Source: a virus | Strand: one strand, 5' to 3' | DNA length: 41,027 nucleotides | Virus record (IMG/VR): IMGVR_UViG_3300026182_000002 | Span: 1 to 41,027 of that record | In this document: positions 32,227 to 38,350 of the stretch, piece after piece | Layout: each line of letters starts with the position of its first letter | Position numbering within the stretch: position 1 is the stretch's first letter | Notes under the pieces: model-generated | Databases searched by the model: none | What the model saw: only the letters and a program-made list of their open reading frames with translations | Told to the model about the DNA's origin: nothing | Translations under genes and position numbers: made by a program

Positions 32227-33890
32227 CAGAAACCTAGCATATAAGAAACATCAGTTGCAGAATCTCCATATTCATCTAGATGCCACACCTCCCCGTCTTT
32301 ATCTACAAAGGTCGCCTCTTCATCATCAACACCATTTAATACAAAACCAAAAGGTGCCATGTCTTGCTCAATCTGATTTGACTGCTCTTCGTAGATTCGT
32401 TTCCTAACATCATTATCTGTCATCTCTCTGAAGTATGGTTGGACTGCCAACCAAGCAAACAAGACTAAACACATCACCAAGTCATCATGGTGACCTTCGT
32501 CTGCTTCAAACGATTGATTTTTTTGAATGAAAGTAGTTAACTCTGCGATGATTTCATAATCATTTATGATAAGTTTATCATCCTCAATTAATGTCTTGAG
32601 ATTTGAGCAACCAACTTTCTTTGTCACTTTAGACATCTTAAGACCAAGTTGAGATTTAGATCCAGAAAACCCCTGTCCCACAACCTGTCCTGCTCTTCCT
32701 CGCATTGCACACATTAAAATATTAGGATACTCTAAATCGTAATGAAGAATATTACCTACCTGCTCTCCGATATCATTAATTTCAATTAAGATATATGCAT
32801 CATTATAATTTTTTCCTACCTGGTCTACAATGCTAGGAAATAGAATTGGTTTAATTTGATTATTTCTATACTTTGCTACAATACGCCAAGGTAGTGTGGT
32901 AATGTCAAATACAATAAAAGCAGAATAATCATTGTCTGTGCCACGAGATACGTCAACCGTTACGATATAATCTTTTTCTTCATCGGCATTTTCATATACC
33001 ATGAGACCTTTATTGTTATCAACAATAGGGTCTTCATAAACCATTGTGCGAAGTTTGGAAGCAGTAATGAGAGTATCAACCGACCCCAAAAATTCACATT
33101 CAAATTCTTGTGTAAATTGCCTTTGGGAAGTATTGGCAATTGTTTGCTCTTTCCAGGTTGCGTCTCTTCCTGGGACTTGAGACCAATGGACCTCCAAAGG
33201 TTTATAACTATTCTTTCCACGCTCAGCATCATGCCAAAGTTTATAAAACATATTCATGCCATTAGGCGTGGAAATGATAATAACTTTGGTAGTCTTACCA
33301 GAGGAGATGGTAGGATATACAGACGAGAAAAACTGCTCCGAGATGTGGTTTGGAATGAATGCAAATTCGTCCAAGAAGATGATGTTGAAAGAGTTACCTC
33401 GGACAGATGCAGATGATGTAGATGCAGCAATAATTTTACTGCCATTTTCTAATTCCATAGAGCCTCTATTCCAAGCGATGATGCCCATCTGCATCCACTT
33501 AGGAATATTCTCATATGCGAGTTGAAGTCTCGATAGCAATTCTCTAGCAGTCTCTGCTTTGTTAGCAAGAATTGCAATCTTTACGTTGTCATTGAACAGA
33601 GCATAATGCAACAGATAAGCTACAACAGTAGTTGACTTACCTGTCTGTCTAGGAAGCTTTGCAATATTAAATCTTTCTTGGTGGAAATTTTTAATTAGTT
33701 GCTCTTGAAAATCCCACATATTAAATGGAACTAAACCCTCATCCAAAGAAACAATTTTAATATAGTTTTTGGTAAAATATACGGGGTCGTCTTTACACTT
33801 AATAAATTCAGCAACCTGCTTCTTTGTGAAGTTGATTGCAGTGTTTGTTTTCTTTAAATTGGGATTACCAAGATATACGGCGTTTGCCAT
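32226..33890 (-). CDS. gp17: Terminase large subunit gp17
   Basis: This packaging motor and headful nuclease is 554 aa (T4 610 aa). Walker A is RQTGKST at 81-87 and Walker B with catalytic Glu is IIFLDEF at 171-177. STPNG is the coupling motif. The RNase H-like nuclease starts at DVSRGTDNDYSAF (first catalytic Asp), with a later DIGEQVG and DDLVMCL. A GATAAATA late motif is just upstream. Confidence 0.97.
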   Translation of the reverse strand: MANAVYLGNPNLKKTNTAINFTKKQVAEFIKCKDDPVYFTKNYIKIVSLDEGLVPFNMWDFQEQLIKNFHQERFNIAKLPRQTGKSTTVVAYLLHYALFNDNVKIAILANKAETARELLSRLQLAYENIPKWMQMGIIAWNRGSMELENGSKIIAASTSSASVRGNSFNIIFLDEFAFIPNHISEQFFSSVYPTISSGKTTKVIIISTPNGMNMFYKLWHDAERGKNSYKPLEVHWSQVPGRDATWKEQTIANTSQRQFTQEFECEFLGSVDTLITASKLRTMVYEDPIVDNNKGLMVYENADEEKDYIVTVDVSRGTDNDYSAFIVFDITTLPWRIVAKYRNNQIKPILFPSIVDQVGKNYNDAYILIEINDIGEQVGNILHYDLEYPNILMCAMRGRAGQVVGQGFSGSKSQLGLKMSKVTKKVGCSNLKTLIEDDKLIINDYEIIAELTTFIQKNQSFEADEGHHDDLVMCLVLFAWLAVQPYFREMTDNDVRKRIYEEQSNQIEQDMAPFGFVLNGVDDEEATFVDKDGEVWHLDEYGDSATDVSYMLGF

Positions 33891-33914
33891 GCTTCAATAT
33901 GTTCCTTACAAAAG

Positions 33915-34172
33915 TTATTTATCTTTTGCTTCAGATTCAAGTCTTTCTAATTCTGCTAGGCGTTTCTCCCAAGTATCACCACCTTCGCTTCCTTTCATTG
34001 GATTGATGCACTGCTCGTTACCGTAGTTGTTGCATACTAATCCAGCTAAGTCCAATTCGTTACCTTTGGCCGCGGTGCCAGACCAACGGTGTTGACCGTC
34101 AATCCAAACTGCACCACACTTAGGGCATTCTTTTCTGCTCATAAACAAATCAGACAGCTCTTTGTCAGCCAT
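33915..34172 (-). CDS. Zn-ribbon-like small protein (85 aa)
   Basis: This protein contains CPKCG near residue 16 and later single Cys residues (VCNN and QCIN), a possible four-Cys zinc site, with a charged C-terminal helix (WEKRLAELERLESEAKDK). DGQHRWSGTAAKGNELDL between them includes a possible extra ligand (His). No known family recognised. A perfect-consensus early-type promoter stands directly upstream (34198-34225), which is unusual among the surrounding late genes. Confidence 0.7.
   Translation of the reverse strand: MADKELSDLFMSRKECPKCGAVWIDGQHRWSGTAAKGNELDLAGLVCNNYGNEQCINPMKGSEGGDTWEKRLAELERLESEAKDK
33917..33924 (-). promoter_or_regulatory. Candidate late promoter GATAAATA for gene 17
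   Basis: Minus-strand GATAAATA overlaps the stop of the Zn-ribbon gene, 27 bases before the gene 17 start. Confidence 0.55.
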
Positions 34173-34197
34173 ATAAATTGCGCCGTGTTACAGTGGT

Positions 34198-34225
34198 ATT
34201 ATATAGGTCCAAAATATTATGTCAA
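34198..34225 (-). promoter_or_regulatory. Sigma-70 promoter TTGACA-N16-TATAAT in the structural region
   Basis: Minus-strand -35 TTGACA (complement of 34220-34225) and -10 TATAAT (complement of 34198-34203), with a 16-base spacer, occupy the 54-base gap before the Zn-ribbon gene. Confidence 0.75.
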
Positions 34226-34226
34226 G

Positions 34227-34409
34227 TTATTCTAATTCTGAAAGATGACCTATAGGAGTTTCACACATTCTTGCTTTGTGTTTTAGGGTTGCTTCCAGTA
34301 TTTTCTCTTTTGTAAAACTTTCTTTTTTCTTCTTAGAGTCCACCTTAGGTGAATTTACCAGACTTTTCTGTCCAGGTTGCTCCGTCATTTCTGTTTCTGC
34401 TGGGAACAT
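34227..34409 (-). CDS. Small hypothetical protein (60 aa), Lys-rich
   Basis: Not recognised. It is charged, with KKKK near residue 26 and a helical C-terminal half (FTKEKILEATLKHKARMCE). An internal ATG (34388, MTEQPG) is an alternative start; neither start has a strong ribosome binding site. It lies between the split mini-gene and an early promoter. Confidence 0.5.
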   Translation of the reverse strand: MFPAETEMTEQPGQKSLVNSPKVDSKKKKESFTKEKILEATLKHKARMCETPIGHLSELE

Positions 34410-34416
34410 CCAAGGG

Positions 34417-34578
34417 TTAGCTTACTCCACTATCCATATAATCAGCTACAGTATCAAGGTAATCTGTGGCGCGGGTAATTTTAGATTGTACCCATGCCTC
34501 AAGGTCACCGTCGCCTTGGACATGCCTATTTATTCTTTCAATAGCAGTCATTGATACAGCTAGTTCTCTACGAACCAT
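34417..34578 (-). CDS. Small 53-aa protein, probably the 3' part of a stop-split gene
   Basis: ATG 34578 opens 53 codons. The region GDGDLEAWVQSKITRATDYL is well-formed and looks like a conserved phage helical motif (I recall it at the C-terminus of other small cyanophage structural-region proteins; not verified). There is no Shine-Dalgarno at ATG 34578. The same frame continues upstream through a single TAA (34585-34587) into 15 more codons that start MKSFKQLR, a typical phage N-terminus. So the intact gene was probably 71 codons. Confidence 0.6.
   Translation of the reverse strand: MVRRELAVSMTAIERINRHVQGDGDLEAWVQSKITRATDYLDTVADYMDSGVS
34528..34535 (-). promoter_or_regulatory. AATAAATA inside the small split gene
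   Basis: A minus-strand NATAAATA match, within coding sequence. It could drive the 60-aa gene late or be chance. Confidence 0.2.
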
Positions 34579-34584
34579 GCTATA

Positions 34585-34632
34585 TTAAGAATATTCGTTT
34601 AATTGAGTGCGGAGTTGTTTGAAAGATTTCAT
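34585..34632 (-). pseudogene. 15-codon N-terminal piece of the stop-split small gene
   Basis: ATG 34632 opens MKSFKQLRTQLNEYS, then TAA. After the stop the same frame reads Y-S and then the 53-aa protein. Either the gene is broken by a nonsense change, or the stop is read through, or two tiny proteins are made. Confidence 0.4.
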
Positions 34633-34637
34633 AGAAA

Positions 34638-35084
34638 TTAACCAGTAATAGCAACGGGAGAAACGTAGATAAATCCAGTGCCAGCAGTTAGTCCTTCAGC
34701 AAGTCTTAACTGAATAGTCTCTCCACCGCTTTGGGGAGTATCTAGATAAGTTGGGACGTTGGGGTCGTCAAGTACCGTGGCAGTTGCATGTTTTGAAACA
34801 TACACTGTTTCATGAGGTTTGACAATCATGTCATAATAATTAAAAGTCTCTGTATTATGTTGCTGGAAAATACTTTGTGATTCTCCAGTAGAAGTATCAA
34901 GGACTTGTACCTGGACCAGTCTTACTACAACAGGACTGTCTGATTCGTTATTAACTTTAACCGTAGTTGCTCTGAGAATTTCCTTTGCGCCAATCACTCC
35001 TCCCCCATTGCCAGAAGGATATGCTGCGTCAATCGTTGAAGCATCGACGGTTGTGATTCTACCAAGTGGTCTTACAATGTTCAT
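34638..35084 (-). CDS. Putative virion structural protein (148 aa)
   Basis: The protein is beta-rich, with Thr/Val-rich strands (ILRATTVKVNN, PVVVRLVQVQVLD, HETVYVSKHATATV) and a glycine-rich turn GNGGG. It starts MNIVRPLGRIT. No enzyme motif is seen. Its place between small terminase 16 and terminase 17 and its composition suggest a head, neck or decoration protein; cyanophages often carry such a gene here. The exact role is unknown. Confidence 0.7.
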   Translation of the reverse strand: MNIVRPLGRITTVDASTIDAAYPSGNGGGVIGAKEILRATTVKVNNESDSPVVVRLVQVQVLDTSTGESQSIFQQHNTETFNYYDMIVKPHETVYVSKHATATVLDDPNVPTYLDTPQSGGETIQLRLAEGLTAGTGFIYVSPVAITG

Positions 35085-35099
35085 TTTAGTATCCCTGTT

Positions 35100-35507
35100 T
35101 TATTCTTCGACCTTCCCACGTTTAAGCATCTTTTGCAATTCTGCAGTGCTGCCTAAGAAAATCGCGTTATTGGTAACCGAGGAAGGACCTTTTATATCCT
35201 CATCCTTATTTAGGTTTTTCATCTTTTGTTGTAGGTCAATCAACTTGTCAGACACGTCGGCAACCTGCTTCATGGCATTGACTGCCACTTCAAACGCTCT
35301 GGGATGACCAGACTCCTGAGCGACCTCTAGAGCGCCCTGTACTGCCTCTTGACCCTGCTCGATGAGTCTATACAACTCTCCTCTGCTATATTGGTAATCT
35401 TTAGTAGCATCAACGTTTTCTTCTTCCTTAACAATTTCTGTAGGTTTAGTCTCCTCAGAAACTTCTATATCAAAAATTTCTTCCATATTATTTTCAAACT
35501 TTGTCAT
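35100..35507 (-). CDS. gp16: Terminase small subunit gp16
   Basis: This 135-aa protein (T4 164 aa) is acidic at the N-terminus, has a central helical coiled-coil part (LIEQGQEAVQGALEVAQES ... KQVADVSDKLIDLQQKMKNL), and ends with NAIFLGSTAELQKML, matching the conserved NATVFMGSPTELM end of T4 gp16. It recognises or regulates packaging initiation with gp17. Its start overlaps the gene 15 stop as ATGA. Confidence 0.9.
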   Translation of the reverse strand: MTKFENNMEEIFDIEVSEETKPTEIVKEEENVDATKDYQYSRGELYRLIEQGQEAVQGALEVAQESGHPRAFEVAVNAMKQVADVSDKLIDLQQKMKNLNKDEDIKGPSSVTNNAIFLGSTAELQKMLKRGKVEE

Positions 35508-36304
35508 AAGATTTCAATCCCCTCATTAAATCCAAAGTCATCATCTGGGTTTAATAATAGTGAGTCAGCAGCATCTACAACATTATCTGCATTGAGGTCT
35601 GTTTTTGCTTTTGGTTGTGTGGTATAACGCATTGTTCTCTTATGTTGATTCAAGTCACCAATAGAAGATTCCACAACACTCTTACGAATGAGGTCTGCAT
35701 TGACAAGAGGACCGTAAAAATATGTCTTAGCAGTAAATTGTAAAGTATAAGTGATGCTTCTTCGAGTCATGAAGTCATCTTCAAAATCATCTTCATAATC
35801 AATGGAGTTGAGGACATAAGCAATATCTCTCTTCTCTTCCATATCAGGAATCATGTTTATTGTTACTGTAAATGCTGGTTGGAAAAATGGAAGAATCTGC
35901 TCAATAATCTGTAGAGCATCATCCTGTGACTTGGCAATGATACCCATTTCAAAACCAATGTTGTATGGCACAGGCATATATTGCTTTTTAGCACCAGTAG
36001 TAGACCCATCTTCTTTCAGATAATACTGAATAGGACTAGTCTTTCTAGAAGGGTCATAATCCATATTGGTCATCTCGAATGAGATTCTAGGAAGAGTAAT
36101 AGCAACCTTGCGACCTACCTCAGGATTCTGCTCAAGGCGAGCAAGAAACTTATTCTTTGGTCCATAAGCAACTGCTACTTTCTGACGCTCAATCTCAACA
36201 TTAGTCTCAGGGTCTTTCTTAATGACCTGAATGTTGTTAAACAGCGTGCCAAAAGCAACTACAGTTTTTTTAATACATGAATGGTAAAAATGATTCCCTA
36301 ACAT
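35504..36304 (-). CDS. gp15: Tail sheath stabiliser / completion protein gp15
   Basis: This 266-aa protein (T4 272 aa) caps the tail and joins it to the neck. It opens MLGNHFYHSCIKKTVVAFGTLF and has FNNIQVIKK, LPRISFEMTNMDYDPSRKT, QIIEQILPFFQPAFTVT and RSITYTLQFTAKTYFYGP, all close to gp15 features. Its start shares bases with the gene 14 stop (TGATG). Confidence 0.95.
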   Translation of the reverse strand: MLGNHFYHSCIKKTVVAFGTLFNNIQVIKKDPETNVEIERQKVAVAYGPKNKFLARLEQNPEVGRKVAITLPRISFEMTNMDYDPSRKTSPIQYYLKEDGSTTGAKKQYMPVPYNIGFEMGIIAKSQDDALQIIEQILPFFQPAFTVTINMIPDMEEKRDIAYVLNSIDYEDDFEDDFMTRRSITYTLQFTAKTYFYGPLVNADLIRKSVVESSIGDLNQHKRTMRYTTQPKAKTDLNADNVVDAADSLLLNPDDDFGFNEGIEIL

Positions 36305-37212
36305 CAGAAGCTATCCGTTTTGTTTCCATACTCACCGAATGGATTACCTTCGGTCCAATCAATAATATTATCACCAAAATCCTCAAGATATTGATTTTGA
36401 GCAAAGTCATTATTCTCAAGATCTATGTCAATAGTAGAGAAGGATTCAACTTCCCATGTAGCACCAGTGGTTTGTCCAATGATGTTAGCATTCTCTACTA
36501 AATCACCATTTATATAGGTGAGTTTTAACTCTCTTGCAGTTGGATCCCAAGCAGCAACTGTTGCATCTACCTCTACTTGATTGCCAGCGGTGTCTGTATA
36601 TATTTGACGGACCTTCTCCATAATGTCATAGTTGCCAGTGCCACCTTCTGCAAGGTATACTGGGAATTCATATGCATTCTTTTCCTTGCCAATGCTATCG
36701 AGGTTGGTATTGCCAGTCTCAAAGATAGCGTTACCTGCCTCGTAGATTTCAGCAGTCATAGTGAAGTAATAAATTTTTCCTAACTGATAGAAAGGAGTTT
36801 CTCTTTCTACAAATTTAATTTCATAGAAATTATTTGTTAGTGGGTAATAAATCAAGTCCCCTTCATTTGGTCTTGTAGAAACAGTAAGACTCAATTGTCT
36901 TGCCATGACATCTTCCCATCTTCTCTGTGATACGACAAAAGTAATCTCGTCGGTAACACGAAGACCAAACTTGGAAATAAATTCAGACTGAGCACCAAAA
37001 CCTTCCACGTTTACTAGATACATCTCAATGAGATATGCCTCTTTAAACTTGGACATTACAACGTCTTGCAGTGCTCTATCAATGAGCATCTGTCTAGGAA
37101 TGTAGAAAACCTCAGCACCAAATAACTTTAGTTGCTCATCAACTAAATCTTGGACTAACCTTTGCTCACCTGTAATGCCCCCTTTCTGGGGAAAGTATAC
37201 ACTCTTAGCCAT
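36304..37212 (-). CDS. gp14: Neck protein gp14
   Basis: This 302-aa head-completion protein (T4 256 aa) begins MAKSVYFPQKGGITGEQRLVQDLVDE. EVFYIPRQMLIDRALQDVV and FEIKFVERETPFYQLGKIYYF-type segments match gp14. The acidic C-terminus (NNDFAQNQYLEDFGDNIIDW) is also typical of cyanophage gp14. It follows gene 13 with a one-base gap. Confidence 0.94.
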   Translation of the reverse strand: MAKSVYFPQKGGITGEQRLVQDLVDEQLKLFGAEVFYIPRQMLIDRALQDVVMSKFKEAYLIEMYLVNVEGFGAQSEFISKFGLRVTDEITFVVSQRRWEDVMARQLSLTVSTRPNEGDLIYYPLTNNFYEIKFVERETPFYQLGKIYYFTMTAEIYEAGNAIFETGNTNLDSIGKEKNAYEFPVYLAEGGTGNYDIMEKVRQIYTDTAGNQVEVDATVAAWDPTARELKLTYINGDLVENANIIGQTTGATWEVESFSTIDIDLENNDFAQNQYLEDFGDNIIDWTEGNPFGEYGNKTDSF

Positions 37213-37213
37213 A

Positions 37214-38026
37214 TCAACCGATTGCGTCTAGTGGTGGTAATTCGTAATCTGAAATCATCTTTGCTTCGATTTCATCTAACTCTCTTTGTCCATCAGAGAA
37301 TAACTTTTCGCCATTAAGTGACACAGCACCAGGAAGTTGGATGCCATTAAACTTGATTAGATTCTGACCCCATTGTCTTTTGATGAGAGCAGTTAAATAT
37401 CTTTTCAAGAAGAAATCATTAAAAATTGCTGTGTGGTCTGCTGGATTCAATGCACGATAACATTCAACGATGATGTATCGGTCATCATTCATATTCTTTG
37501 CTTCATAATCAATGTAGAGTCTATTCTGTCTTTTGGTGTATCTGAGTTTAATAAACGCACCAGTATTCAATACCATATCCAGAGTTTCTAGATATGATTT
37601 GGTCATGTAATAGTTTAAAATATCTAATGACCCAAATGCATATAAGTCATTTAAAAACATTTGATATTCGATACCAAACAAGTCACCACGAATACTACTA
37701 GCAACAAAAGAAAATAATCTTTCAACACCAATAATATGCTCTGGCATTTCAATATAGTTATTTCTCTCTTCCCACACATCTCCATTTGGAGCAGTGGTGT
37801 TGGTATTACTCTCTTGAAAACGAGTTACATCTGCAGGAGTAATTTTGTGCTTGAGAAACATTTTCTCAACACCATCAAAATGCCTTTCGTTAAAATACTG
37901 CAGTGCCTCATCTACCAAGTCTTCTACTTGGTCTTCGTCTACGTTAATTTCTAGAACTGGAGCACCCAGTCTACGAAGGCAGTAATCAATTAATTCTTGC
38001 CTTGTAGCAGGTTTGGATTTGGACAT
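37214..38026 (-). CDS. gp13: Neck protein gp13
   Basis: This 270-aa head-completion protein (T4 309 aa) begins MSKSKPATRQELIDYCLRRLGAPVLEINVDEDQVEDLVDEALQY-like sequence. FNERHFDGVEKMFLKH and DYEAKNMNDDRYIIVECYRALNP are conserved gp13 blocks. It is the first gene after a terminator and a CATAAATA late motif, so it starts the neck operon. Confidence 0.94.
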   Translation of the reverse strand: MSKSKPATRQELIDYCLRRLGAPVLEINVDEDQVEDLVDEALQYFNERHFDGVEKMFLKHKITPADVTRFQESNTNTTAPNGDVWEERNNYIEMPEHIIGVERLFSFVASSIRGDLFGIEYQMFLNDLYAFGSLDILNYYMTKSYLETLDMVLNTGAFIKLRYTKRQNRLYIDYEAKNMNDDRYIIVECYRALNPADHTAIFNDFFLKRYLTALIKRQWGQNLIKFNGIQLPGAVSLNGEKLFSDGQRELDEIEAKMISDYELPPLDAIG

Positions 38027-38050
38027 GAATACAAAGAGACCCTTCTTTAT

Positions 38051-38058
38051 TATTTATG
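38051..38058 (-). promoter_or_regulatory. Late promoter CATAAATA for gene 13
   Basis: Minus-strand CATAAATA lies between the terminator hairpin and gene 13, about 26 bases before the start. Confidence 0.6.
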
Positions 38059-38060
38059 AT

Positions 38061-38091
38061 CAATAAAAAATCTCTCTTTACAGAGAGATTT
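38061..38091 (-). terminator. Rho-independent terminator after the tail-fibre chaperone gene
   Basis: A perfect 10-bp stem (AAATCTCTCT / AGAGAGATTT, 38068-38091) with a 4-base loop is followed by TTTTTTATTG on the minus strand. Confidence 0.9.
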
Positions 38092-38108
38092 AAAAAATTA
38101 TATTTATT

Positions 38109-38318
38109 TTAACTAAAATTAGGAACTTCTGGAAGCTCTAATTCTTCCAAACCTTCTTCTTCTGCTTTCGCTGGTAGGTCTCTTAACTCTTGACGATATG
38201 CTACTACCAGATCTGTTAAAGCTTCTGGTCTTGGTGCATCGGCAAGCATCATGAAATCAGTTTTTGATAAAGCTTCATCCCTAGCAACACGCAACTCTTC
38301 TAAACTATTGAATGCCAT
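38109..38318 (-). CDS. Tail-fibre assembly chaperone-like protein
   Basis: This 69-aa protein resembles the phage tail assembly chaperone family (Phage_tail_APC type). LRVARDEALSKTDFMMLADAP matches LRxxRdxLLxxTDw...Dap, and YRQELRDLP matches its C-terminal YRqxLRdlP. These proteins help fold or trimerise tail fibres. It is directly downstream of the large fibre gene, has AAGGAG ahead of ATG 38318, its own TATAAATA late promoter and its own terminator. Confidence 0.75.
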   Translation of the reverse strand: MAFNSLEELRVARDEALSKTDFMMLADAPRPEALTDLVVAYRQELRDLPAKAEEEGLEELELPEVPNFS

Positions 38319-38340
38319 TTTTATTACTCCTTTTGTTTTT

Positions 38341-38348
38341 TATTTATA
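38341..38348 (-). promoter_or_regulatory. Late promoter TATAAATA for the chaperone-like gene
   Basis: An exact T4 late consensus on the minus strand, in the 32-base gap after the tail-fibre gene, 22 bases before the next start. Confidence 0.65.
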
Positions 38349-38350
38349 AA

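Noticed and set aside
38103-38110. AATAAATA at the end of the tail-fibre chaperone gene
   Set aside because: A transcript from it would run straight into the terminator at 38061-38091.
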